From the NCBI GenBank assembly GCA_016301965.1, contig JAEDOO010000001.1, positions 1-64,000 on the forward strand: a DNA stretch of 64,000 nt, written 5' to 3'. Positions 8,675-18,111 of this stretch are shown one piece after another. Position numbers and translations under genes: made by a program. The stretch's first letter is position 1. The number at the start of each line of letters is the position of its first letter. Source of the DNA: Lachnospiraceae bacterium. Its GTDB lineage: Bacteria; Bacillota; Clostridia; Lachnospirales; Lachnospiraceae. Under the pieces are notes generated by a model that saw only the letters and a program-made list of their open reading frames with translations, ran no database searches and was not told the origin of the DNA.

Positions 8675-10462
8675 ATGTTAGAACCCGGTATGCTTGTGGA
8701 TGGTAAATACAAAATTCTCAGTAAAATCGGACAAGGCGGCATGAGCGTGGTATATCTGGCGTTAAATGAACGGGCCAATAAGACCTGGGCAGTTAAGGAG
8801 ATACGAAAAGATGGGGTAGAGGATTTTACACCGGTGCAGCAGGGGTTGTTGACAGAGATAGAAATTCTGAAACATCTGCATCACAGATATTTGCCAAGTA
8901 TAGTGGATATTATCGATGGCGAGGACAGTTTTGTTATTGTTATGGACTATATTCAGGGAAAATCGCTGGATAAAGTGCTTAAGGAACGGATCGAAAGAGA
9001 AAATCGCCCCTTGAGTGTGACAGAGGTGATTTCTCTGGGCAGACAGTTATGCGATGTGCTGGAGTATCTGCATACAAGAGAATGTCCTGTGATTTACCGG
9101 GATTTGAAGCCGGCAAATATTATGTTAAAGCCGGATGGGGATATCTGTCTGATCGATTTTGGCACGGCGAGGATCCTGAAAAAAGGCAGCTCTGAGGATA
9201 CAACCTGTCTGGGCACCCCAGGATACGCAGCTCCGGAGCAATATGGCGGGAGTGGACAGTCGGGTCCACAAAGTGATATCTACTGCCTGGGAGCCACACT
9301 GCATTATCTGCTTACCGGGCGCAATCCATCGGCTGCACCGTTTCATTTCCCGCCAATCACACAATGTCGTCCAACGCTTATGGAAGAAACACCAAAAGAA
9401 TTTCGCAATATACTGCTTGGACTGGAGATGCTGCTTTGCAGATGCACACAGTATGAGGCAGAAAAACGTTATAAAAACTGTGTTCAGCTAAAATATGACC
9501 TGGAGCATGCCGAAGAACTGAGCCTTCCTTTCCGACGAAAAATAAAACGAAAATTACAGATATTTTTTATATGTGTGGGATTGACCGTCGTATTGGGGGG
9601 TGCGGCTGTGGCTGGGAAATTATTAGCCAGAAGGACGATGATGACGGGATATGAATATTACATAGAAAATGCTTCCGTTGCCACTGGCGAAAAGAAGTTC
9701 CAGCTGTATAAAAAAGCGATAGCCTTAAGTCCGCAAAGAGAAGAAGCATGGTTGAACTTGTTGGAACTGGCAGATGAGGATGCGGTATTTACTGCAGAAG
9801 AAAGCAGTCTGATCCTGGGTCTTTTAAATGCCAGAGAGCAAGGGAGATTTCTGGACAATAAGACACTGTTTCAACAAAATAAAGGCGGCTATGTTCGGTT
9901 CGCCTATGCCATGGGTATGCTGTATTACTATGGGAGAGGCAGTGGTCAGGACAAAAAATCAGCCGGCGGCTGGTTTGCGGTGGTGAGCAAAGCCAATCTG
10001 GCTGAACTTGATCTGAAAGACGATAACGAAAAAAAGACTGCCTGGCAGGCCAGAGCAAATGTTTTGGAAAAAATTTGTTCATATACAGGTAAAATCGGCC
10101 AGATCAACCAGGCGGGGGATGCACAGGTTTCTTACGGAGATTACTGGAGAGACTTGACCGGACTGTTGAAGGCGGGCATAGCGGAAAGAGACAATGAAAT
10201 TACGAAACTGCGTCTGTATGATGAAATCGTGTATCAAATCTGTACAAACTATGCTGCATTTAAGGAGTCAGGAATTTCCAAAGAGGAAATAGAACAGACA
10301 TTGACGTATATAGAAGATGAGGTTCAAAAAAGAGAGACAGAGGGAAATGCGGTGGCAGACAATCTGAAAGCGGAGATTTTATCAGTCGCCGTACTGGGGA
10401 AAAGACAGATAGAAGCAGCCTTTTCAGATGCTGCACAGAGGAGAACAAAAACGATATCCTGA
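8675..10462 (+). CDS. Membrane Ser/Thr protein kinase without PASTA domains
   Basis: This 595-residue protein has a Hanks-type kinase domain at about residues 12-275: glycine loop IGQGGMSVVYLA (18-29), Lys41 in AVKEI, catalytic Asp143 in YRDLKPANIM (Tyr in place of the usual His), Asp161 in IDFGTA, and GTPGYAAPEQYG. One transmembrane segment (about 295-318) follows, then an approximately 275-residue outer part with no PASTA repeats, partly helical and TPR-like. The start is fixed by AGGAGG about seven bases upstream. The next gene begins 16 bp later, so the two probably form an operon. It is clearly distinct from the PASTA kinase at 26533. Its target is unknown; the adjacent Ig-repeat protein is a candidate partner. 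Confidence 0.88.
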   Translation: MLEPGMLVDGKYKILSKIGQGGMSVVYLALNERANKTWAVKEIRKDGVEDFTPVQQGLLTEIEILKHLHHRYLPSIVDIIDGEDSFVIVMDYIQGKSLDKVLKERIERENRPLSVTEVISLGRQLCDVLEYLHTRECPVIYRDLKPANIMLKPDGDICLIDFGTARILKKGSSEDTTCLGTPGYAAPEQYGGSGQSGPQSDIYCLGATLHYLLTGRNPSAAPFHFPPITQCRPTLMEETPKEFRNILLGLEMLLCRCTQYEAEKRYKNCVQLKYDLEHAEELSLPFRRKIKRKLQIFFICVGLTVVLGGAAVAGKLLARRTMMTGYEYYIENASVATGEKKFQLYKKAIALSPQREEAWLNLLELADEDAVFTAEESSLILGLLNAREQGRFLDNKTLFQQNKGGYVRFAYAMGMLYYYGRGSGQDKKSAGGWFAVVSKANLAELDLKDDNEKKTAWQARANVLEKICSYTGKIGQINQAGDAQVSYGDYWRDLTGLLKAGIAERDNEITKLRLYDEIVYQICTNYAAFKESGISKEEIEQTLTYIEDEVQKRETEGNAVADNLKAEILSVAVLGKRQIEAAFSDAAQRRTKTIS

Positions 10463-10478
10463 AAGGGGGAATGGCGTG

Positions 10479-13400
10479 ATGTTAACAGCTGCGAGTCAGC
10501 AGAATTTTGAAAAAACATATCAACTATATGATACCCTGCACCGGTATTGCGCTGTGGCTTTTACAGTTTTTCTGGTATTGTCTGTTGTTTTGTTTTTTGC
10601 TTTTCATGTACCGCAGATCCTGAAAAAAATGACGGGAAGATCTTTAAAAAAAGTAAAAAAGAATAAGCGCAGGATCAGGTCTGTATGTCTTTGGCTTGGC
10701 GTAGGGCTTTTGCTTGCTGCTATGACAATACAAACAGCAAAAGCTGCAGAATCGAACCAACAAGAAGAAAAGGTGAAAATATGTTTTGATATGGCATGTA
10801 CAAAGGATAACCCGCTGGTGCTGACCTATGGTGCGAAACCGGCAGAGCTGTCGTTTTCTCTGAAATACGGGAATACCGAGCTTAAGGAAGAGATAAAGCG
10901 CATGGAAATTGTGACAGACAACAAAGATGCCGTGGAAGTAACGGCTGATCGGTTTGCACAGAAGCTTACTTGCAGGGCAAAACAGGAAAAAAACGGTTTG
11001 ACAGCAGTAAAAATATCCGTGCGAACGGACACGCATCGATACAGCACAACAATATACATGCGAACCATATTTCTCCCGCAGCAGAAAAAAACAGAAAGCA
11101 GTCAGACGGGTTCTTTAAATCCTGAAAATAATTCGGAGAAAAAATCACACAATGCTGCCGCACAGGATACGTCAGTTCAAAAAAGAGAGAAACAAAATGC
11201 GCTGATGCCAGGAAAAGAAAGCAGGATATCCGACTATATTACAGTGAATGAAAAAACCAGTGTTCGTGTTCATGAGGATAAAGAAAACGATGTCTGCTAT
11301 TATGGGAAAAATGCGTGGGTCAGCTTCAGACTGCATGGTGAATATAATAAAATGTATCTGGAAAACGGAAAAGACATTACTGAGACAGGGATGAGGCTGG
11401 AAGAAGGAAAATACTGTGGAGATAAGAAAGAGATTCTTGTATACCTGACCAGGGAGAATGAGATCAAGGATACTGCGCAGACCGTGCTTGAGCAAAAGAC
11501 AGACTTATTTGCACTTACCTTCATCTATGATTCTGAGGCACCGCAATGCGAGACCATTGATTTTGGCATGTGTCATAAAGTATATGATGATCTGTCGGCT
11601 GATGTGACATTTAGTTTATATGAGAATAAACCGGTTTCTGCCAGCGTAGCTTTTGGTGACAGTGATTCTGGTGTCAGCGGATGGTCCTATTATGTGGCAA
11701 AGATAACGGATGACAGCAGTTATGAAAGTCTATTAACAGAAGAAGATTTTGAAGATGTTTTGGCTGGCGGACATTTTTCTGAAGGAACAAAAGATCAGGT
11801 GATCAAGGTTGGGGAGATAGAGCGTGGAAAAATATCGGAAGGAAATTATGTGGTATTTGTCAAATTGATAGATCATGTGGGAAATATAAAAGTATATGGT
11901 TCAGATGGTGTTGTCATCGATGCCCATGACAATATTACGGTTGATATCGAGAAAAAAACTCAAGAAACAGAAGGGGAAGAACGATGGCAAAACAGAAACT
12001 GGTATGCAGGTAATGCAAAGCTGGTGCTGAAAGCAGAGGAAGCTTCCGGAATAAACGACTGTTATTCGGGAGTGAATTGGATGAAGTACACCGTTTCAAG
12101 GCATTACGGAAATGGAAAAACTGTTACAGAAAAGGAGCAGACGATATGTGCAGATATACCGCAAAAAATAACACGCAAAGAACTTCAGACGTTCTGCAGG
12201 ATGCAAAAGGATCTTTTTTTTACAGATACGAAAAGAAGCTCACAGGTGATCACTGTGCTTGCCATGGCAGCTGATCATGCAGGAAACCTTGTACAGAAGC
12301 CGGCGGAATATACGATGGTGCTGGATTCGATTGCTCCGAAATTTGTTGCTTCTGTATGTTCTCAGGTGAATCATGGGGGAAAATTCCTGAACGGCTGCTA
12401 TGCCAACAGCAATGTGACCTATACAGCATCGGTAAAAGAACGATTTCTTAAGGATATTTTGGTATCTGTCAATGGTACGGCATATACGCTTAAGGAATTG
12501 CAGGAGCATCGGGAAGAACTGGGGATTGCGTCAGTGACCATGGACGAAACACCGGATATTACTAAAACGACAGATGGAAGTACCTACACATTTTCTGTGG
12601 AGTTTGCGGCGGATGGTACGTATGATGTCCGTGGGTTTGTTCAGGACGCTTCCGGAAATACAGCGACAGATAGGGGCTTTCGATTTATTATAGATACCGT
12701 CTGCCCGGAACTGGAAGTGAAGTATACCGCATATCGTAAAGACGGAACAAGCTGTGAACTGAAGTTGTCTGATCAGCATGTTTATATCGGAGAAGAATTT
12801 TCTCATGTAACAGCAGAAGCAATGGTCAGGGAATCAAATTTTGAGGCAAAAAACGCAAGCCTTACCTGTTATGCGAAAAACGCCAAAGGTAAAAATGTGG
12901 CGGTTCTGGATTATCGGAAAGCCTTTCAGGGAAAATGGGATAACCTGGGCAGTGTCAGTGAATCCGATACACGAAACATACTGAAAATGACACTTCCCGA
13001 GATTGCAATTGACGCAAATTATGAATTTGTCTATTACGTAAAGGATCTGGCAGGTAATGCGCTTGAAAAAGAGCAGAAACAATCTTTGACGCTGGATCGC
13101 AGAAAACCCACGGGTATGGTGAAAGCAGATCATCTGGTACAGGAAAATGGTTCTGGAATATGGAAAAAACTGATACATAGGATTACGTTCGGTCTGTTTG
13201 GAAAAAACAGTGTCAGGATTTCTATGACAGGACAGGATGAAACTTCCGGCATAGCTTCTGTTACTTACCTTGCAGCAGAAAAAGGATTGCCAAGAGAGGA
13301 TCTTGAAAAAAGAACTGACTGGAAAATATATAAAAAAGAACTTACCTATCGCGGCAGTCAGAAACTGGTAATTTATGAAAAAATTATCGATAAAGCCGGC

Positions 13401-15488
13401 AATATTCAATACATAAGTTCAGATGGTATGATCGTGGATGATACGGCTCCCGCATTGACAGTGGCAGTTACGCCTGAAACCGCCGGATGGGGTAAAGGTA
13501 TATATAATGCCGCAGATCAGCCGGGATGCTTTGTCACGATAACAGACCCTGAAGTGAAGGCAGTCAGTGCAGGATTGAAAAAAATCAGCTGCAGCATTAT
13601 GGACAATACATCCGGCACAACAGAGACAAAAACGTTGGCAGAAATACCCAAAACCGCACGAAAGCAGTGCTGGTCCGGCCATATTGCGATAGATCCGTCC
13701 CGGTTTACATCCAACGATATACAGGTAACGGTATATGCGCAGGACTGGTCCGGCCATACCGTAGTCTCTGCCGGAAAACATCTGAAAATAGACAATAAAG
13801 CTCCGAAGGTGAGTTTTTCTTTTGACAGAAGTGGTGTACAGAACAAAAAATATTTTCAAAATGAGAAAAAGCTGACGATCACTGTGGAGGAAGAAAATTT
13901 TGATGACACATATAGACCGGAGGTGACATCTTCTTCAGGAGGAGGGTATACGATCAGTACATGGAAGCATGAGGGAAATATCCATACGGCACAACTTTCG
14001 TTCAGTGGTGACAGCGACTATGCTGTATCCTATGTATGCTATGATCTGGCAGGAAACAGATCGAATACAGAGAAACTGGACACATTTACCGTTGACAGGA
14101 CAAAGCCGATCATCCGTGTTTCTTTTGACCGTGCGGATGCAGTATGCTCCGGTTATTATAATACAGAAAGAACTGCTGTGATCTCTGTAAAAGAACATAA
14201 TTTCGATCCGGGGCAGATCCGGGTATATACAACAGCTTCTTTCGGTCAGCTGCCAAAACTTGACAGCTGGGTCAGCCATGGGGATCATCATACAGCAAAA
14301 ATACATTTTTCCCAGGATGCTGTGTACACCCTTCGGGTGGAAGGAATGGACCTTGCAGGCAATAGCGCAAAAGAGTGTGTGATGGAACAGTTTACGCTGG
14401 ATCAGACAAGTCCGGATATTGTGATTTCAGGGGTGAAGGATAAATCAGCCAACAGGGGGAATGTAGCACCCGTGGTAACGATCTCAGATACGAATCTTTC
14501 GGCAGATACAGTACAAGTCACACTTACCGGTGCAAATACAGGAGAGCACGAGATACATGCCATGGCATCTGTGCATACACAGAAAGGTCGTATGGTTGTG
14601 CGGTTTTATGATTTCGCAAAAGGTATGGATGATATTTATACATTAAGCTGCAAGGCTGTAGATAAAGCCGGAAATGAAACGAAGTCAGCGATCAGATTTT
14701 CTGTAAACCGGGACGGTTCCGCATACGAAATCGATGAGGCTACACAGAAACTTCTGGAACAGAGATATATTCGACAGCCAGAGGATATTGTGATTACAGA
14801 AATTAATAAAGATGATCTGTGCCTGACGGAAATAAGTTACAGTCTGGAAGGAAAAGTGGTCGTGCTAAAACAAGGGTCAGATTATACGATAGAAAAAAGC
14901 GGCCAGGAAGATCAGTGGAAAACTTACAGATATCATATCCGTGCATCGTGTTTTCAAAAAGAGGGCACCTATGTAATCAATGTCTATTCAGAGGATGCGG
15001 CAAACAATAGATCCACCAACAAAATAAAGACACAACCAGTGATCTTTACCCTGGATCGTACAGCACCGGTTCTGGTCGTGTCCAATCTGGAGGATGGCGG
15101 AAAATATAATGAAGAAACTCATCGATTTACCATAAGCGCAAGAGATAATATCTCGTTGGATAAAGTGGCGGTTTATCTGGACGGCGAATGTATACATACA
15201 TATGGAAAAGAAGAGCTGGAAACCACCAACGGTAAACTGGATGTGGGTATTCCTGAAAGTGGTCAATACCAGAAGGTTACGTTGGAGGCTTTTGATAAAG
15301 CAGGAAATGTCTGCAGAGAAATCTATGATGCCCAAACCGATACGGTGATATCGGCATACAGAATCCTGGTTACGACCAATCGGCTCATCCAGATTTTGCA
15401 CAGTATTCTGACAATGACAGGCATTCTGCTGACCATGCTCATTCTGGCAACAGGATATGTTCTTTGGCGCCATCTGCGTCACAGGTAA
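10479..15488 (+). CDS. Giant membrane-anchored Ig-like repeat protein
   Basis: I do not recognise a named family. The protein has 1669 residues if it starts at the ATG 10479, which has AAAGGGGGA eight bases upstream. An earlier in-frame ATG at 10428 lies inside the kinase gene and lacks a site. There are two hydrophobic segments near the N-terminus (about 23-43 and 67-85), a basic KKVKKNKRR stretch between them, and a C-terminal transmembrane helix followed by RHLRHR. The large outer part is a string of about ten Ig-like units. Each ends in a D-x-A-G-N motif, followed by a linker such as VDRTKP, IDNKAP or LDRTAP. Two neighbouring units (about 1110-1310) are strongly alike. It is probably a surface protein, adhesin or sensor working with the kinase before it. 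Confidence 0.8.
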   Translation: MLTAASQQNFEKTYQLYDTLHRYCAVAFTVFLVLSVVLFFAFHVPQILKKMTGRSLKKVKKNKRRIRSVCLWLGVGLLLAAMTIQTAKAAESNQQEEKVKICFDMACTKDNPLVLTYGAKPAELSFSLKYGNTELKEEIKRMEIVTDNKDAVEVTADRFAQKLTCRAKQEKNGLTAVKISVRTDTHRYSTTIYMRTIFLPQQKKTESSQTGSLNPENNSEKKSHNAAAQDTSVQKREKQNALMPGKESRISDYITVNEKTSVRVHEDKENDVCYYGKNAWVSFRLHGEYNKMYLENGKDITETGMRLEEGKYCGDKKEILVYLTRENEIKDTAQTVLEQKTDLFALTFIYDSEAPQCETIDFGMCHKVYDDLSADVTFSLYENKPVSASVAFGDSDSGVSGWSYYVAKITDDSSYESLLTEEDFEDVLAGGHFSEGTKDQVIKVGEIERGKISEGNYVVFVKLIDHVGNIKVYGSDGVVIDAHDNITVDIEKKTQETEGEERWQNRNWYAGNAKLVLKAEEASGINDCYSGVNWMKYTVSRHYGNGKTVTEKEQTICADIPQKITRKELQTFCRMQKDLFFTDTKRSSQVITVLAMAADHAGNLVQKPAEYTMVLDSIAPKFVASVCSQVNHGGKFLNGCYANSNVTYTASVKERFLKDILVSVNGTAYTLKELQEHREELGIASVTMDETPDITKTTDGSTYTFSVEFAADGTYDVRGFVQDASGNTATDRGFRFIIDTVCPELEVKYTAYRKDGTSCELKLSDQHVYIGEEFSHVTAEAMVRESNFEAKNASLTCYAKNAKGKNVAVLDYRKAFQGKWDNLGSVSESDTRNILKMTLPEIAIDANYEFVYYVKDLAGNALEKEQKQSLTLDRRKPTGMVKADHLVQENGSGIWKKLIHRITFGLFGKNSVRISMTGQDETSGIASVTYLAAEKGLPREDLEKRTDWKIYKKELTYRGSQKLVIYEKIIDKAGNIQYISSDGMIVDDTAPALTVAVTPETAGWGKGIYNAADQPGCFVTITDPEVKAVSAGLKKISCSIMDNTSGTTETKTLAEIPKTARKQCWSGHIAIDPSRFTSNDIQVTVYAQDWSGHTVVSAGKHLKIDNKAPKVSFSFDRSGVQNKKYFQNEKKLTITVEEENFDDTYRPEVTSSSGGGYTISTWKHEGNIHTAQLSFSGDSDYAVSYVCYDLAGNRSNTEKLDTFTVDRTKPIIRVSFDRADAVCSGYYNTERTAVISVKEHNFDPGQIRVYTTASFGQLPKLDSWVSHGDHHTAKIHFSQDAVYTLRVEGMDLAGNSAKECVMEQFTLDQTSPDIVISGVKDKSANRGNVAPVVTISDTNLSADTVQVTLTGANTGEHEIHAMASVHTQKGRMVVRFYDFAKGMDDIYTLSCKAVDKAGNETKSAIRFSVNRDGSAYEIDEATQKLLEQRYIRQPEDIVITEINKDDLCLTEISYSLEGKVVVLKQGSDYTIEKSGQEDQWKTYRYHIRASCFQKEGTYVINVYSEDAANNRSTNKIKTQPVIFTLDRTAPVLVVSNLEDGGKYNEETHRFTISARDNISLDKVAVYLDGECIHTYGKEELETTNGKLDVGIPESGQYQKVTLEAFDKAGNVCREIYDAQTDTVISAYRILVTTNRLIQILHSILTMTGILLTMLILATGYVLWRHLRHR

Positions 15489-15582
15489 ATCTGATAGAAT
15501 AAACAAAAGGATTGTACTATTTCTGCAAAAGGAGTAGAATAATTCAATGTGTTAATAAGAAAAAGAAGGTAAAGATTTTATT

Positions 15583-17640
15583 ATGCATAAAGATAACAAA
15601 TCCACAAATACAGTTCGCCGTATCGGTGCCATGGCTCTGACGGGAATATTATGTCTGGGTGCGGCCGGAAATGACAATCTGCCTTTCTTTTTACAGGCTG
15701 CACATGCTGCAGAGGCAGAAAATAAGGAACGAGCAGCGGGCAGTGATGGTGCCTTTGCGAGTGATCCAGAGGAAAGCATACTGGAAGAAACAACAGAATC
15801 CGTTGTCGATGAAGAAACAACAGATTCTCCTCTGGAAAATGGTACTCAGGACACAGAAGAGAAACCGATAGAAAATCCACAGGACATACCTGAAGACAAT
15901 ACAAATAGTACAGGTGAAGAGAATTCGGATAATTCCGGGACGCAGAATACAAAACCGGGAAAACCATCCGATGGGGATACGGATAAACAAAATAATGGAA
16001 ATACAGCAGAAAACAGTAGTCCCGCTAATGAACAAAACTCTCAGAAACAGCCTGTCTCTGACGCGGAAAATGAACAGGATACTCTGACAGAAGAGGAGGA
16101 ACAGGAACTCAAAGAAGAAGAGGAACTGGCCGGTGAAGAAGAGGATAATGGAGAAGGAAATGAGGAGCTGATCGCTCAGCAGACCATCATCCGGCTTCCA
16201 GAGATCGAAGAAGATTTTCGCTTCTGGACAGTTGAACGGGTATACGGTTTTGCTGCAGAAAAATTGACATTTTATGAGGAAAAGAATGAAAATTCCCGTA
16301 AAGTTGGTGAGCTGAAAAAGGATGGTCTTTTGTATGTTCTGCAGACACAGGAAGACGGATGGTATTATGCAGAGTCCGGCGATGTTCGCGGATTTATCCG
16401 GGAAGATCAGGTGCTTACAGGACAAAAGGCACAGCCGTTGCTTATTCAGTACCAGCAAAAAGCAAAAGATCTGGCGGCCAGACGCTCCAGAGAATATACG
16501 GGAATTGAACATGCAGTATCTCTGGCAGTCCCGCTGATCGATAAAACAGAAAATCAGGCCTATACATATATCCGGGCGACTGTTTGTCAGACGGTTGCAG
16601 ATAAAGTGTATGCTCTCGTACAGGCAGATCGGGTGAACATCCGGGAAGAACAGAACACAGAGGGACGCATCGTTGGCAAACTATCCAAAGACAGTCTCTG
16701 TTATATTCTGGCAGATCAGGACAGCGACTGGGTATTTGCAGAGTCGGGAAATGTCCGTGGCTTTGTCAAAAAAGAATATCTTAACATAGCGGACGAAGAA
16801 AACCAGCTGGCACAGGAAATCAAAGACAACTGCGAAGAAAACTATGCCACTGCAGAAGAAATCATAGCTCCCGCGGAAAACAAAGCGCTGTACTACACGC
16901 TGACCTCTATTCACTCCGGGAGTCAGCAGTCATCCCTTCGTTCTGAGCTATTGGCATATGCCGCACAGTTTGCCGGTAATCCTTACAAATGGGGCGGCAG
17001 CAGCCTGACAGATGGCACAGACTGTTCCGGATTCGCCAAAGCAATTTACGCAAAATTCGGCTACCAGCTCCCCAGAACCTCCCGTGCACAGTCTCAATGC
17101 GGCACCAAAATCGCGGTAGAAGATGCTCGTCCCGGAGATCTGATATTTTACGCCAAAAATGGACAGGTATATCATGTCGCCATTTATGCCGGTGATGGCC
17201 GTACGATTGAAGCTGCCAACGAAGAGTTAGGTATAACCTCTCTGAATGCCTTCCGTAAAAATGCAGTATGGGCAGTCCATCTCCTCAGCGATGACAGAGA
17301 AATTCCGCAGGAATCCAGTATCGCAGCAGAGAATACAACAGCACAGGAACAGGGAGAAAGCCTGGGAGAGTATCATATTACCTACTATTGTCCCTGCGAA
17401 GCATGCAGCGATACAGCAGGCACTCTGCAGAAGGATCCCTCTCCCCTGGTAGAAGGCTGCACCGTGGCGGTAAGTCCCCTGACAGCTCAGGAAGGAGAAC
17501 AGCTGATCATCAACAGTCATCTCTACACCGCAATCCATCGAGATGACCTCAGGGAAAACGAAGCATCCATCTATGTCAGCTCCCACGAAAAAACAACCCA
17601 GCTGGCCGAGACAGATACACAACTATACAAGAAAAAATGA
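15583..17640 (+). CDS. Secreted SH3-NlpC/P60 peptidase with degenerate 3D domain
   Basis: This 685-residue protein has a signal peptide with likely cleavage near AHAAEA (about residue 43), then about 150 acidic, Glu/Asn/Thr-rich disordered residues. Two SH3-like wall-binding domains follow (about 215-280 and 345-405, each with a G-x-V-R-G-F motif). The NlpC/P60 domain (about 452-560) has nucleophile Cys481 in TDCSGF and His531 in YHVAIY, so it is probably an active cell-wall endopeptidase. The C-terminal part (about 598-670) resembles a 3D domain through YYCPCEACS, TVAV and IYVSSH. The three aspartates that name that fold are replaced. AGAAGG precedes the ATG. It lies 94 bp after the Ig-repeat gene. 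Confidence 0.85.
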   Translation: MHKDNKSTNTVRRIGAMALTGILCLGAAGNDNLPFFLQAAHAAEAENKERAAGSDGAFASDPEESILEETTESVVDEETTDSPLENGTQDTEEKPIENPQDIPEDNTNSTGEENSDNSGTQNTKPGKPSDGDTDKQNNGNTAENSSPANEQNSQKQPVSDAENEQDTLTEEEEQELKEEEELAGEEEDNGEGNEELIAQQTIIRLPEIEEDFRFWTVERVYGFAAEKLTFYEEKNENSRKVGELKKDGLLYVLQTQEDGWYYAESGDVRGFIREDQVLTGQKAQPLLIQYQQKAKDLAARRSREYTGIEHAVSLAVPLIDKTENQAYTYIRATVCQTVADKVYALVQADRVNIREEQNTEGRIVGKLSKDSLCYILADQDSDWVFAESGNVRGFVKKEYLNIADEENQLAQEIKDNCEENYATAEEIIAPAENKALYYTLTSIHSGSQQSSLRSELLAYAAQFAGNPYKWGGSSLTDGTDCSGFAKAIYAKFGYQLPRTSRAQSQCGTKIAVEDARPGDLIFYAKNGQVYHVAIYAGDGRTIEAANEELGITSLNAFRKNAVWAVHLLSDDREIPQESSIAAENTTAQEQGESLGEYHITYYCPCEACSDTAGTLQKDPSPLVEGCTVAVSPLTAQEGEQLIINSHLYTAIHRDDLRENEASIYVSSHEKTTQLAETDTQLYKKK

Positions 17641-17682
17641 GACCCCCAAATAATCAGTCCCATCATTAACAAATCACAAACA

Positions 17683-17859
17683 GGTGTACGGGGAGGGGCT
17701 TTATTTGCTTCAGATCCCCCGCAAAACCCTCCGAAAACGCCGGCACTTAGCGAGAGCAAGCGAAAGCGCCGCTCGAGCTTAGTGTCCGCTGCGTTTGAGG
17801 TGGAGCGAGAGCGAGTTTTGCGGGGGATCTGAAGCAAATAAAGCCCCTCCCCGTACACC
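17683..17859. repeat. Palindromic element, copy 3 (perfect arms, inverted orientation)
   Basis: Arms 17683-17727 and 17815-17859 are perfect 45-bp inverted repeats enclosing an 87-base core (17728-17814). The core is the reverse complement of the core of copies 1 and 2: a shared block of about 31 bases around CTCCACCTCAAACGCAGCGG, and another ending in GTGCCGGCGTTTTCGGAGG. The middle differs by a 2-base indel. The arms share no similarity with those of copy 2 beyond the innermost AAAAC/GTTTT. With copies 1-2 it brackets the three-gene island 8675-17640. Confidence 0.92.
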
Positions 17860-17876
17860 GTCCGTCCCCATCCCTC

Positions 17877-17987
17877 CCCGACGCTGAAAGTCGTCGGGCC
17901 TCGTCCCCATCCCGTCCCCGACACTGAAAGTCGTCGGGCCCCGTCCCTCATCCCCCATCCCCCTCCCCGACGCTGAAAGTCGTCGGG
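17877..17987. repeat. Three short hairpin repeats in a C-rich tract
   Basis: Near-identical 22-base units at 17877-17898, 17917-17938 and 17966-17987. Each forms a hairpin from CCCGACG and CGTCGGG around CTGAAAGT, with A replacing one closing G in the second unit. Spacers are C/T-rich with repeated CCATCCC-like words. Minus-strand open frames here are products of the repeats. No gene is supported between 17641 and the murE start. Confidence 0.85.
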
Positions 17988-18032
17988 CTCTCATCCGAAT
18001 CTTCCAATCCAAATTTTTCCTCCCCCCACACA

Positions 18033-18061
18033 TTGCGAATCCCCCCCAATTGTGCTATGCT
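18033..18061 (+). promoter_or_regulatory. Predicted promoter for murE
   Basis: TTGCGA (18033-18038), 17 bp, TATGCT (18056-18061). It lies inside an upstream extension of the murE frame, which supports the later start at 18112. Confidence 0.45.
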
Positions 18062-18111
18062 ATTGGCATATATTGAAAAAATATGCCCATTCGGCGAAAG
18101 AGAGGCACACT

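Noticed and set aside
7941..17859. A composite transposon or insertion sequence around the kinase island
   Set aside because: No transposase or integrase was found and no target-site duplication could be identified. The elements are described only as repeats.
17877..17987. A possible small CRISPR array
   Set aside because: Only three 22-base units, spacers (18 and 27 bases) are low-complexity and similar to each other, and no cas genes are present.
17571..18033. Minus-strand frames with repeated RRLSVSG and TTFSVG words
   Set aside because: They are produced by the three hairpin repeats and the C-rich tract; no start signal or non-repeat coding content.
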